The notes beneath the pieces are model-generated. The model was not told the origin of the DNA and did no database searches. It saw nothing but the letters and a program-made list of their open reading frames with translations. Position numbers and translations under genes: made by a program. This document shows positions 28,201 through 43,200 of a stretch of 64,000 nucleotides of DNA, piece by piece; the first letter of the stretch is position 1, and each line of letters starts with the position of its first letter. The stretch is from Odobenus rosmarus divergens. Taxonomy: Eukaryota; Chordata; Mammalia; Carnivora; Odobenidae. The stretch covers positions 62,001 to 126,000 of the forward strand of contig NW_004450324.1 of assembly GCF_000321225.1 (NCBI RefSeq). The letters run 5' to 3'.

Positions 28201-31200
28201 AGTGTCTGGTATAAGAATAGCATTCAACAAATTTTTTTTTTTAGTGAATGAACAAATGAAGCTCATATTATATGACAGTTTTCTTTATAAATGCTACAGC
28301 GGGAATTAAACAAAGTACTATGGAAACACTGAAACTAGAAGCATAAACCTGACTGAAAGAACTTCATTGAGCAGATTACATATCAGCTGAGTAGCATTTT
28401 TGAAGAGCTAACACTAGTGGTTCTTCACTCTGATTAGAATCACTGCAAAGGTCCTTCGGCACATCAAATAAATCAAAATCTCTGACAGTGGGGCTAAGGC
28501 ACATGTATTCTTAAAGCTTCCAAGATGATTCTCATGTAAAAATAAACAAAGAATGAGAGACCATAAGCCAAAAAAGGGACTAGTTTGAACAAAAGCACAA
28601 GAATCAAGAGAGGACACCACATGTTGAAGAATGGTATTCAATCCGGTGAAGACATGGAGATAGACAGAGGGGTATAGATGGAAGATGAATTATAAGAGAC
28701 AAGTTAAGGGATATGAGGAGGATCTTAAATGTCTCCATAGGAAACACAGATGTTGCCCTGTAGATAGATGAGAATTTCAATGATTTCTTTAAGCAAAGGA
28801 GAGATATGCACAGAGCTTAGAAAAGTAATTTCAGTATTGGGACAGATTAGAGTAGGAAGAATTTAGAGGCAGTAAAACCAGTTAAATTATCTTAACAATC
28901 CAGATTTTAAAGATATAAAGAAATAAATTAAAACACAGGAAAGAAGTGGTAGGGAGACTTTCTGGAACAGAAGAGAAATTTCATGGTATCTGATTACAGG
29001 TTGAACACAACTGGCACAGCAAGGAGAGAAAGTTTCCGTAATTAGATAACTGTGTATTTTCAGACACCATTAAATGACATAAAGGACACAGTATGGGCAG
29101 ATGAATTTAATAAGTTAGTTAGGGGCTTGAGAAAATTCATGTACCTATAAGGAAATCTACATGAATAACCAGAGCTGTTGGAAATCTGAACCGGGCTAGA
29201 CTAACAAAGTTGTAAGTCACATGCATTTGGAGAATAGCTGAAGTCATGAGAGAAAATATAAATCTGCTTAAAGGAACTCATATATGTAAAGAACATGGTG
29301 AGCGCTGTGAATTATGCAAGACTGTTGAATCACAGACCTGTATCTCTGAACCAAATAATATATTATATGTTAAAAAAAAAAAAAAAGATAGTAGGAAAGG
29401 AAAAATGAAGGGGGGGGAATCGGAGGGGGAGACAAACCGTTAGAGACTATGGACTCTGAGAAACAAACTGAGGGTTCTAGAGGGGAGGAGGGTGGGGGGA
29501 TGGGTGAGCCTGGTGATGGGTATTAAAGAGGGCATGTATTGAATGGAGCACTGGGTGTTATATGCAAACAATGAATCATGGAACACTACATCAAAAACTA
29601 ATGATGTAATGTATGGTGATTAACACAACATAATAAAATTAAATTAAAAATAAAAATAAAATAAAATAAAGAACATATGGAGGAGGACCTCATAATAACC
29701 CTGTGAAGAAGGGCAGGCTTTAGTGTCCTGTTTCCAATTTTTTTTCCCTAAAAAATAAGGAGAAAGAAGGAGACGATCAAATAGTTTTAAATGAGTTGAC
29801 CAAGCAATGTAAGTAGAAAAAGGCAGAGCCAAGCTCAGAATCCAAGGCTTTAAAATATTCCCACTATAAAATCTTGTCCAGCATGCTTATTGGTATAGGC
29901 TGGCAGTGGTCTTCATGGGATCCACATAGCAAAATCTCAGTCAAGTTCTTAGTTTAGTAGGGTCAGGAAATCCCATTTTTCTGGATCATCCAAGGACTCT
30001 GGAGACCCATCAAACCAATACTTTAAAATGCAAAAGTAAAATATATATAGTTGTATACAAAGACACAAGTCCATGCAATTACAAGTGATCATTTTCTTAC
30101 CCAATTATAAGAATTTATGTTGCTGCCATGCTACTCTTAAGATTCCTTTTGCAGACAACTGGAAGTTGTATGAAATGTATACTAATTTTGTGCTTGGAAT
30201 CTTAAAAATGTAAACTTTATTAAGAACTATTCTCATTCCTTAAAAGACAAGAAGCATCAGGCAACTAACTGATAATGGATAAAATGAAGCAATAAAGATA
30301 AATGTGGAGACTTCTAAAGCTCCAAAGACTATTCACAGTAAGGGAAGGCTGCAAGGATCTGATAATATAATGAACTCCAACTTGCCGAAGAATAATAGTT
30401 AACGTCTCAGGTCAGCTTTCACAGAGCTGAATTCATAATTAAACATTGCGCATTAATATATATGAGTATATAAATCAATGTTCTCACAAATCTTTTTCTT
30501 AAATCAGTCTTTTAAAGGTGAAGACAGAAATTAACAAAAACATTTTCAACATACCCTAACTTTACAGTGGGATAAGAGCCCCCACATTGGCTGTGCACAG
30601 GCCTCAAGTTCAGCAGCAAAGGCAGCATAGTAGGTCTGAGACTCAAATTCCACATGCTCATTTAGTTCTCGCTTGTTTAAGTTCATACCTTGCAAAAATT
30701 AAAGCAGATATAAACCTTGCCAAATGGAAGCAAGTATTCATATTAAAAATCAAGTAAAATACTTCCTAGTACCAAACACTCAGTGCACACAAATGGCATA
30801 AGTGATACAAAATGTAGAGAAATAAATAAATAATTTAAAGTAAAATAATCTCGTCCTTTTAGAAATTTTTACAAACTAGGTTTTCTTAGAAACACTTTGT
30901 GAATTGTCTCTTATATAACATAATTGAATATGTTAAAGTCAAAACTATTTTAACTGATGCTTGTTGAAATTTTATGAAAGTGTTATAAATCTTTCTTGAA
31001 GAATAGATTAATGATTTAAAGTGCAGGATTTACACTCCTGTTTCCTTTTTAATAATTTGGTATTTTTCATAACTCTATTTTCATGAACACTTGATTAAAG
31101 TACTTGCAAATATTAATTAAAATGAGACATTTCATCACATGTAACCTGAACGATGTGCTATTATCTCTTAATTAGTATATTTGATCGTTCTGCATTAGGC

Positions 31201-32822
31201 ATTTTTGTAAACTAAAATAATTAACAAAAAAAGTAAAATTCATACCTTGAAAGAAAGATACAAAGTTCATCCATGTAACTAACAAACCATGGTCCTCCAA
31301 AAATCTCTTAGCCACACTTTGATGAGAAAGGATATTAATAAAATCACTGACAAGAGGCCAATAAGTGTTATTCTTCAGTAATGCTTCTCCACAGTTCACT
31401 ACCACATGTAAACTATTTTCTTCATCTAAAACAGACACACAGCCCAGTAATAAATAAGTTTAAAAAAAAAAAAAACAACTTTACCAATGATACACATTAT
31501 ATACATTAGAATCAGGGATCTCTAAATTCAAACTCCAGGCAGACATATGGTGTGTTACTGAGATTCTGAATCAATTTCCCTATCTACAAAATGAGGAAAA
31601 GACACATACCTTAAGGGAATTAAATGAAGCATTAACACAACACTAAGCACATCATTATAATAATTATTACCACATGTCTAACATATTATATGATATTGAA
31701 CTAGGTATATGTTCATAAAACCTTATTTTCTTGATTTTAACAACATAATGCAATATCTTCAGTTCCAATCAATAAAATATTTTTATCCCTAGATTAATCT
31801 CATTACATCTTATCAACAAATCTGTATGATATAAGCGATATATAATTGCTTTCTTCTACTCAAAGAATATGTAAATATAACTTTTTAGCAAATACAGTAT
31901 TCCAAAAATAAAAGATACACATACAAATAAATTTCTTAAGCCTTTAAAAAAAATCCTCAAAGTTTATTGTGGGTAGGGAAAGATTAGGTATGTACAAATC
32001 TTTACTATTAGAAGTTAGAGCGTATATACATTAGCTCTCTTAACCTATTCCAAATTAACTAATTCACTGGACAAATGAGCCCCCTATTTCTACTGTAAAA
32101 CATACTAATACCCATAATATACAGAATGCTCAAAGCTAGTAACCTATTCCCTAGTACATAAGCCAAGATATATACTTATCCAGAGTCTGTTTTTGTTTCT
32201 GTGCATGCTAACTGTTCTTTTTATCATAAAATTTAAATTAAAAGTACATAAACTGATGAAATATGAATACATAAAGACAGGTATTACAAAAACTGGATCA
32301 TAAGTTTTTGAGAGACAATAAAAGTAAGTGCCTAAGAAAATGTTAAAAAATCTTAGAGAAAAATCATAAAAACCTAGAATTTTACACTCAGATTGCTTCA
32401 TAAAGATTTTTATGTTCTAAATCTAAAGAAACTGAAACTGGAAACCACAGATGATGCTTTGCAGAAGTGATGAGGGAGAACTCCAGTCAAGGAAACCATA
32501 ACTTAAAAATGCTTTGCCCAAAATTAACAGATTAGAGAATGAACAAGCATCTCCATATTTTAAGTTAAAATGCACTGTTTAATACATGTATCTCTTTTTT
32601 TTATGATTCCTCACTTTAACCAACTTTTTCAACTAACCATCTACTTGTTAAACTCATCAGTGAGGGTGCCTGGGTGGCTCAGTTGGGTAAGCGTCTGCCT
32701 TCTGCTCAGGCCCTGATCTCAGGGTCTTGCTCTGGGATTGAGCCCCGGCTCAGCGAGGAGTCTGCTTCTCCCTCTCCCTCTGTCCCTCCCCCCACTTGTG
32801 CGTAAGCACTCTCTCGCGCGCG

Positions 32823-32868
<46 letters not shown>

Positions 32869-34189
32869 AGCACATGAGCTCACTCTCAAATAAACAAAAT
32901 CTTTTTTAAAAATTAAAAAAAATAAAAATAAACACATCAGTGAAGAGGCTTCTACTGCACTTCTTATTTTCCATACATTAAATTTAGGTTTCAGTCCATG
33001 AAATTATTTTACCCAACTCTTAAGTTTAATAATATATAAGAACAGGATCCACAAAGTTAAGTATGCTCTCTTTTAGTGCCTCTCGATAGGATGAGAGAGG
33101 GTGTAACTGAATGAAGAAGTGGGGCTTTTACAAACCACCCACACCTGAGATGAGAAAACCCTCTCTGACTGACAATTACTGTCACCATGAGTTGGTGAGC
33201 AGTTGATATTAATGGGACAGTGCTCAGTGATGCTGGAATTTAAAATTTTTTAAACAGTCAAAATCATTGTTCTATTTAATTGAAACCAGAAGATGAATAA
33301 GCGAATACAATTAATCAAAATGACTATTTTCCTGGCTCTGCTTTAAATACTACTGTTGTTATGAAAAACATCTTGGAACCCTTGGTGAAATAAAGTGACT
33401 AGGACTTCTATTTTTCCCCAGCTGAGATTCACTCATCAACAAATATTTATTGAGCACGTACTGAGGGCCAGGTATTCTATTAAGTTCTGAGAATAAAGTG
33501 GTAAATAAATCAAAACTTATATAGTCTCTCCACTGAGATTAATATAAGAAGACAGAGTGTGACACAGCTATCATAGGCAAAGTACAAGAAGTCATAAAAA
33601 CAAATACAGCTAGTCTACAATCGAGGAAAAGACTCTCCTGAGGAAGTGATGTCTAAACTAAGATCTACGGAATGAAGGAGGAATTGGGATCAGCCAAATA
33701 AACTAGGGATGTGAGAAGAAATGGTGTTCTAGGTAGAGGAAGCAATGTAAAAAAAGGATGGAATCGTTGGGACACAGAATGCAGAGGATGGGTGGCACAA
33801 ACGAAACCAGAAGGCCTTAAAAATCAGCTTCAGGAGTTTGGAGTTCATGTGAAGAGGATGCCAAGCCACTGGGGGGCAGGGCTGCGAGACAGGGACATGA
33901 TCAGATATGTAGTGTGGAAAGTGACTAAAGGAAGGTGGTGATGGCTAGTGGTATGACGCCTAGAGACGGCAATGGCTTGAACTATGGTCGTGGCGTGAAG
34001 ATGTAAAGATGAAGAGAAACAGCTATTTTAAGATGTTTAGAAGGTTTAAATGACAAACTTGGTGATGTTCATTGCATCTACGAGGAGCACGAAGAAGTAA
34101 AAAATGACTCCTAGGTTGTTAAGTTGCGCAACTGTATAGGTGGTTGGACAGTGGTACCAAAACACACACTTGTGTATTCACATACGCCT

Positions 34190-34226
<37 letters not shown>

Positions 34227-37200
34227 ATAATAGAAAAGAAGCAGGCTTGATAAATAAGAAGAAATTTTTGGTGTGGACATTGTGTGTTTGAGGTACTTGC
34301 AGACACCCAAAGAATATAGCTCAATAAACAGTCTGATATGCAGGACAGATCAATCTGGGGTTATTACCATCTACAGATATTCTTATGGTTATGCAACATA
34401 TGGTTTTTGGGGTTTTGGGGGTTTTCTTGGCTTTTTTGTGAGAGAGAGAAAGAGAGAGTACAGGAGAGAGGGGCAGAGGGAGAGAGAGAGAGGAAATCTT
34501 AAGCAGGTTCCATGCCCAGTGCAGAGCCCAATGTGGGGCTCGATCCCACAACCCCGAGATCATGACCTGAGCCAAAATCAAGAGTCAGAGGCTTAACCGA
34601 CTGAGCCACCCAGGCAGCCCTGCAACATATGGTTTTAAGTCTCCATTTTTATATAGACTGTTTCATATGACAAATTGTAAAATTTTAGGGATATGAGTAG
34701 TTATGAGTTGTTTGGACTCACAAAGTAATATGGTGCAGAAGCAAATATAACAAAGTAAAAGTGTAAGGTACGGATCATTTACTACTAGAGCCTTTTTCCT
34801 TTTAATCTTTAGCTATTGCTGTGGCCATGTGAATTCTCATTGTATCAGCTTCTGTATTTACTAATAGTATAGACAAAATTTTCAAATACTCTTAATGAAA
34901 ATTTTTGCGAAAGCTAGACAGATTTATTAAAAAATAAAAGCAGTATTTGTTTATTACAACAGAGTTCCTGTTGTAGTATCTGTAGCTAGTTATAGGTAGT
35001 TCAATATATTTAAAGCCCATTTTAATACTCTTGATGTAAAAACAGGAAAGTTTATGGCGCTTTTAGAAAACCACTAAGTATGTACCATGAAACATTATGC
35101 TACTTTTAAAAGAGGAATAAAACACCATGGGAGCTAAAGATCATTTTAGACCTTGGCTTAGAAATAATGTAATTTATTGCTGGAAAAAATACGTTTATAT
35201 TTAAAGATCTTAGCAATGCTACTAACAGCTATTTAGCTTCTGGAAAATTCAATTTGTGTAAGAATTTCCAGAACAGACTAACTGCATTAGAAGGGAAGTA
35301 TATCCACAAAGCAAAATAAGACTTTGCAGTATGATTTCAGAAAATATGGGGAAAGTGAGAAGAGCAAAGATACTGGGACAAAGTCCCAAAAAACACCAAC
35401 ATCAACAGAACAAGCAGAAAAGAGTTTTGGGTCACAGAAAGAACAGACAATCAGCAGTGAAAATCTACTGAATGCTACTGAAAATCAGGAAAGATAAGGT
35501 CCAAAGAGTGGCCACAGGTCCATCCTGTGTGTCATTAAAAGGGTGATCATACAATTTATTGTGTAAAATGGGACACTTTTGAGAATAAAGGAGATTGTAT
35601 AAATAACTATGTCAGAACAATAGGATTACTTGGAGCCATTCTGGGAAAAGTAGAACATGTGACCACTGGAGTCACAAACAATGTCAGAGAGAGCAACAGA
35701 ATGATGGAAGTGGACACTAGACTGAGGTCAGTTACTGAGTGACTAAAAAGCAAGGAAACAAACTCTTTCAGGAAATCTGGCTACAGAAAAAATATGAGAT
35801 TTCAACACATCTCAAACATTCTTCCTTGAAGGTCAAGTGCAAACTATATATAACTAATAAGCACAGCTAAACCATTTAGTCAAGAAAATAGACTCCAGAT
35901 TCTTTCCAAAAGAGCAGATACTTCTAAATTTTAAAAGTTTTCTAGGGGCGCCTGGGTGGCTCAGTCATTGAGCATCTGCCTTCGGCTCAGGTCATGATCC
36001 CGGTGTCCTGGGATCAAGCCCCGCAACGGGCTTCCTGCTCAGCTGGGAGTCCACTTCTCCCTCTCCCACTCCCCGTGCTTGTGTTCCCTCTCTCACTGTC
36101 TCTTTCTCTCTCTGTCAAAATAAATAAGTAAAATCTTTGAGAAAAAAAGAAAGTTTTCTAGTTTAGGGGCGCCTGGGTGGTACAGACAGTTAAGCATCTA
36201 ACTCTTGATTTCAGCTCAAGTCATGATCTCAGGGTCATGAGACAGAGCCTGGTGCTGGGCTCCACACTCAGCATGGAGTCCGCTTAAGACTCTCTCTCTC
36301 TCTTCCTGTCCCTCCATCCCACCCCACCTCTCTCTCTCACTCAAATAAATCTTTAAAAATTTAAAACAATTTTTAAAAATTAAAGTTTTCTAGTTTATAA
36401 ATTAAAAATACTCTTTTTGTGAAAAGTCCTTCTCTAAATATGTAATTCTATATATAAGAATATCATTGATACAACTGAACGATGATAGATACTATTTCAA
36501 AAAAGGACAAGCAACACATGTAATATATGTAGCTCAATCTTGAAAGGGTCATCTTACATGAAGATAGAAGAGCTATAACACAAAGCAGCTTTTAAATTTT
36601 CCTTTAAAAAAGTGAAGAGACATATTGCTCAATGTAAAAAATGTATTATGCTCCCACTATACCTACAATAGGAAGACAGACTCACATAGTGGGCAGGAGT
36701 ACGGGTTTAAGCCAGACACCTAGCCTTACTATTTACAGCTATAAAACCATCGATCATTGACTTCAACTCCCTAAGCCACAGTTCCCTCACCTATAAAATG
36801 GAAAAAACAGCATCTACTTTACAGATGGTTAAATAACATAATACAAAGTATTGAGAAAAGAGCATAGCACATAGTGAGTGCTCAAAAGATGGTAGCCATC
36901 ATCTTTGCTAGCTATTATTAGCATATATAAGGCATCGCATCCTGCACTGAGCATACACCAATTTTCAGGTTATGGTATCACATGAGAATAGATCACCTGA
37001 CAACAGAGAGAAAACAGTAGTTGATATGCAAAAGGAGGTAACAGTGGAACAAAGCAAGTCTCAACTACAAGATCTCTCCTCCAAAGACAATGGAAAGGTC
37101 CTAAGATATAATCTCAGGTATTGTTTGTTATTAAAGTTTAGCTCCACGTGCCGACAAGTGAAGACACAATACTATCGATGTTGACCTGCTTTGCGTCATG

Positions 37201-40200
37201 GGTAAGGGCAGACTCCGACATCAGGAGATAAGAAGACCTTGGCTCTGTCATTTACTAGCTGTCTTACCTATGGTAAATGCCCTAACTTTTCTAAGCCTCA
37301 ACTTATTCATCTTTAAAGTGAGAATAATAAGGATAATAATAATACCAATCTCAGAGAACTGTTCAGAAGCTTAACTGAGACAACATACGAATGGTATTAA
37401 TACAGTGCCTCGTACATAGCAAATACTCAAATAATACAAATTATTACAGAGAGGTAAAGTTAAGATGAAAGGCCACAGTGAAATGAGAATGGGAGGAGGT
37501 CCTAGAAGTATTATGGTAGTTTGAGGAATATCAATCATATAGTGGGCACAAAAGAAAAACTAAAGACCTCACGAAGGGAAAACAAAAAAAGGCAAGATTT
37601 ATTTCAACTTTTAAATTCTAAAACTCTAGGCATATAAAAATGTCTAAGGCAGATAAAAACAAATTTATAATAAAAAATAGGAATATATCTAATAAAGAAA
37701 TGGTTAAATTATGGTAAATCCATATGACATTAATACCTGCAATCATTTAAAAACATGTTTTCAACACATACAATATAGTAGCATATTTTTAAAGTTGGAG
37801 TATATTTTTAAAGTATTATCTGAATCTGTAAATAAACTCTTATCACACAAAAAGACAGAAAAGAAATATCCAAAAATGTTAACAGTTATTTGTGAATAAC
37901 AAAGCTAAAAGTAATTTTAAAGTTTGTCTTAAAAATAATAAAGTTTGTCTTTAAATTTTGATGCAAATTTTCAAAAAATTCTTTAACAAAGATGTATTAT
38001 TTTATAATATTTTTAAATCTATCTTAAGCATAAAAGGAGGTTTTTAAGACTAGTTATACAAAATATACCAATAATAAAACTAGTGAAATAATTCTGAGTT
38101 TACCTTGTAGCTCACTTTTAATAAGGCAACTTTCCATCATGTATAATAGCACAGTGACCATAATATCCAGCAGCTGACATTCTTCTGTTACCTGTCTGGC
38201 TAGCTCTTCATTGCTGAACAACTGAACACTAATATGCACAATTCTGTTAGACATTGTGTCTGATTCATGACTTTTCTTCAGTGTTTTCATAATGAAAGCA
38301 TAATGCTGAACGAAAGTTTTTGTAAAAGCAACCTGTAAATTTTTTTAAATAGGAAGAAAAAAACATATTAGTTTAACTTTGAGTTTTATAACACATTTTC
38401 CAATACCTTATATCACCATTTTAAAGCTATTATTAGCTTATGATGACATCCACAGTAATTTTAGAAGTAATTTCAATTATGGTGGTAGTCACATTCTTTT
38501 GTTTGGAACATTAAAAAAATACTTGGGTGTTTACAAAAATTTTAATAGGCACTTTAAATTATTAAAGTTTTAGAACAATTATAAATACCATGATTTAAAA
38601 ATACAAATTTTCACTTTGCTTACAAATATATCAATTAACTAATGTCAAAGTAGGTATCTTTGGTCTGTGCTATCTACTTTAACAACAAAATCTAAAGTCT
38701 CAGCTAAAAACCATACCAGAGGATTTAATATAACTAAAATCAAGAAACTCGATGTGATTACTCCAAAAGAAATGTCTTCTATTTGACTGGAAAGCTGACC
38801 ATTATCTGACTAAATAAATACTCTTTCTATGTAACATATACATTTCTTCTTGTTTTCTTAAATGGGTATAAAGACACAAAACAATGGCATTATTCATTAA
38901 AGTGTAACTCTTAAAGAGGTTTTGTTACCTAAACCGTAAGAAGAACTACAGAAAAAAAAAAGGAAGAAGAAGAACGACAGCAAAATTTATTTTCTTTTCA
39001 TACACTAGGCTGTGTCACTTTGCCATAACCACATGGTGGTCATAAGTGAGGGTCCAGACCCTCTGGGACTAGAGCCTTCACCTACCTACATGTGTATATA
39101 GGTCAAAACTGTTCTGTCTTTAATGGTTATGGCCAGCAACAACTAACCCTATGATTTTCTCAAACCTAACCCCACAATCCACTTTTTTTTTTAAGTAATC
39201 TCTACACCTCACATGGGTCTTGAACTCATGACCCCGAGATCGAGAGTAGCATGCTCTACCAACTGAGCCAGCCAGACGCCTCTCTAACCCCACAATCCAA
39301 ATTCAGTTGCCCCCTTAAACATTCTCATAGCACCTTGTACCTCTCCTTTGGAGAACCCACCACAATTTAATTGACTACATATTTACTTGTGTAATTATGT
39401 TTTTGTTTGTCCCCCAGCATTCTCTTTGGACCAAGTTTCATGCAGACAGACTACCCTTAAGAATACTGCTATGATCCTGTGCTTTTTGTGCAAACCCTGT
39501 TTTGACAGCAAAAGAAGCTAATGCTTTTTATTAGTGTTATCTCAGTCCTTAAAGCTACAATAAAATAAGCCATAGCTTAAAAACAAACCAAAAACTTTTC
39601 ATAATGAAAAGGCAAAGAAAGGGGAGCAAAGTTCAGAAAGGAAGGGAAAAAACATTGATACCTTATACTCTTGATCTGGAAGCATGTTGAGTAAGAAAGT
39701 TACCATCTTCTGAGGGAATTCATACTTTATAGTCCAAAACAACAGTTCTTCTAGAAAACTTTTATGTTTCAAAACATCCATTATAGATTGATCTACATAA
39801 AAAAAGAAAACTTATCACCTAATGATTTAAGTTGCTCATCTCATTTAAACCTTACTATAATTAATAAGCCATTAACCTCAAACACTTGAGTGTATCTACA
39901 AATTAAGGATACCCTTTCAATAATTCAATAATAATACTGACATCATCAATCCAGGTTTCTACAATCTCCATGGTATATAAATAATAAAATACTTAATCCT
40001 TATATTTTAAAAGGAAGCAGTTACTAAAAAAAAATAACTACTTGGCCCTTAAGCCATTTATTTAAAATTTCTACTAAGATTCAGATTATCTTACAAGAAC
40101 AATATTCATGGTACTTAATACTAATATTAATAGTAATAATAATTTTAAGCTAAAAACAAAATATTAAAACCATAAGCCCAAACTTACTGACTCTTTTAAT

Positions 40201-43200
40201 TTTTAGTTTTTAGAGAAAAGGGGGGAAATTGTTATAGTATTCAATAATTTATTTCTTTAAAATTGTTCTTCAGAAATGAAATACTAATTTTGCTGCAGGA
40301 AGTAATTACTAATGAACTGCTTACACTAGTATATACAGAAGCATTTACTTTTTATCTGGTAAGAATATACCAGGAAAATTATAAAGAATGTTATACATGC
40401 TTACTTGCACTGGACTCAAGATGCCCTTCTTCATGCATTAGGGGAAACCGAAAATGGATGCCCCTTTTAAATAAAAGTATTCAAAAAGGGATAAAATTAC
40501 TAAATGGCCAGTTTCTAAGCTACCCTTAAGGGCTACTTTGTCCCCTACTAATCTCTGCATCCTTAGTCAACAGAAGGGTCTCAACGGGTATATAATGAAC
40601 TGAGTATTTTTAATACTTTAGCTATTTCTTTCTCTCACCTTCTCTAGTGTCTTTCCCTAAAAAAGAACTACAAAATTCTGACAACTGATCTTTGTTGGAG
40701 CAAATGATCTTGGGCTTGGGCTACTGCTCTGGATCATCGGATCTATCTAAGGACATTTAAGAGGATACAGCAAGTGTCAGCTGTGAATGGATTGGTTCAG
40801 TGATGATGCTTACACAAGGACTAGAGTTAGATGAGGGATTTTAAAAAATAATATCACATACACCAAAATACTCATGTATAGCCCTAACTACATTACAGTT
40901 GGAGTTGTCTTGCAGAGTGACCTCTAAGCATTTTTTCAACTAACCCTACCTCAGTCTCACAGTTCTATTACTGAGTAATGTGGTCACACCACATCTCCTC
41001 AGGTCATGGGTCTAAAAATGTAACAGATGTAACAATAGCCACCTGGGTGGCTCAGTCAGTTAAGCATCCCACTCTTGATTTCAACTCAGGTCATGATGTC
41101 AGGATCCTGAGATTTAGCCCTACATTGGGCTCTGCCCTCAGCACAGAGTCAGTTAATCCTTCTCCCTCTGCTCCTTCCCCTGCTCACACTCCAGCACTCT
41201 CTCTCTAGAAATAAAATCTTTTTTAAAAAATGTAACAATAAGCAGGTCATCAATAAGCATGCCCCCTCTCTCTTGATCCTTCTATAAGACATTTTGATTT
41301 TAACAGGCTTGAATCAGTACTTATTAGACATAACTTTAACCCAATTTTTCTGTTAATAATTAATAACCCATTATTTTCAGAATAATAATTTCATTATTCT
41401 GGAGACATTACGATTTTAACTACAGAGAAGCAAAAGTTATGTCCCAATTCCCTAACTCCCTTTCAGTGTGCCTTTAGTATAAGCTAAAGTAACAGCGATA
41501 AAAATATAAATACATTTATACTATACATCTCCTTAGTGGAAACTATTTATTCTTATTTTCTAAATTTCAGAATTTTCGGGGCACCTGGGTGGCTCAGACA
41601 TTAAGCGTTTGCCTTCGGCTCAGGTCATGATCCCAGGGTCCTGGGATCAAGCCCCGCATCGGGCACTTCCTGCTTCTCCCTCTCCCACTCCCCCTGCTTG
41701 TGTTCCCTCTCTCACTGTCTCTCTCTCTCTCTCTCTGTCAAATAAATAAATAAAATCTTTAAAAATAAGTAAATAAATCTCAGAATTTTCTACTTGCAAA
41801 ACAGAAATCTCTTCCTCCTGAACTAGATCATTCCCATGATATGACAATGATTTTAAAAATAGAAATAAACCGGTCTTGAAAAAAATTAGGTAAAATATAT
41901 TCAAAGGCACACACTGACAGATTCAAAGCCAAAAAGTAATAAAATTAGGGCCCAAGTGAATCGGTGACAAAATTATATTCTAATTTTGAATATAACCCAG
42001 AGCATATTGCTGATGTCAATTTAATTCTTACAATTTATTTAGCACTAATATGACTGAATTTTAGACTACCAAAAAAAATAAATAAAATCCTCACAGATAA
42101 GGGTTTCTAAAAATATCTACAAAGCTAAAAAACTTGTAGTATTAATCTTAGAATTCAGTTATGACTCTGCAAGTCTGCATTTGCCAAATGAAAAGCCTGA
42201 AGCTACCATAATTATTATGTCATATATTGAAAAAGATACATTCACTTTTTTTAAAATAAATAAAACAATCCAAATGAACCAGAAAAGCTATGGCTTCTAA
42301 TAAAGTGAAAATAACTGCAATTGTGTATGATTCCATTTTTTCATCTTCAGACAAAAAAGCCAAGAAAAAAACCCACAATATCTTCACTGTTATCGTTCTT
42401 AAAATAGGTGATGTCAGTTTCCCCAAGATATTTAAAACATGTGTGATGTGCTTTGTGTGTTGTGTTATGTTATGGAAATGTGGTTAGAAATGCTTCCATT
42501 AGTTATGTATCACTACATATTTACCTTTAAAATCTGGATTAAATTGTCATGATTTTTACAATACCTAAACTACATTAAGCCAAACTGTAAAAAGAGATTT
42601 CTGAGCAATCAGTATGTGGTACAAATACATGAGTAACGTAAAGATTTTCATTAGACAGCAGAGTCCAGGCTCCGTTAACTGAGGAGCTCAATAATCATGT
42701 TAGCTGAAGCCCTCCAGGCCTCAGTTTCTTCATCCTTAAAATTTAGGTTTCGAGAATAGACAGTGAATGTAGCACAGTGCCTCAACCTCTTGCCTATCAT
42801 TACCTATTTTATTTTCAGCTCACTTTCAAACAATTGAACCAAATTCTTACAAAAACTAAACCAATCCCTGGACTTTCAATATCTCAAAAGCAACTATCAC
42901 TTTGTGAAAACAGGGGTTCTACTAATTCAAAAAGCCTTTTCTTCCATGCACATACTTAAAGCAAAAATGATAACCGATCAAGTCTTAAATCTCTGTACCA
43001 CTTCTCACCAGTGGAGGAAGGAAGAGAAGATAATCAATCCAATCTCAAATATGAAAAAAATCAGGTATAAAATAAGCTTCAACTTTAAGTCTCCATAAAA
43101 AGTACCTTCAACCAAAGTTTGACCAGACTGAAGGAAAACAATGACCTCTTACACCATAACAGGTATTTTTTTTTCAAGGCATCCCTAAAGCTGAAACTCA

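Larger units (their letters stand above)
24557..30554 (-). other. UBR3: UBR3 intron between exons 8 and 9
   Basis: 6.0 kb intron with three L1 pieces, one MIR, L2 pieces in both directions and a MER5-like fossil near 28404-28530. It contains no full-length Can-SINE. About 26050-27270 has only faint L1- and L2-like traces. Confidence 0.75.
31426..38103 (-). other. UBR3: UBR3 intron between exons 6 and 7
   Basis: 6.7 kb intron with four Can-SINEs (two inserted side by side), CT and CA microsatellites, an L2 in minus orientation and three MIR pieces. About 31700-32650, 34640-35930 and 37450-38103 show nothing recognised. Confidence 0.75.

Noticed and set aside
40263..40529. 88-codon plus-strand open frame
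   Set aside because: It lies in intron sequence opposite to UBR3, shows no recognised protein match or splice signals, and is of a length expected by chance in AT-rich DNA.
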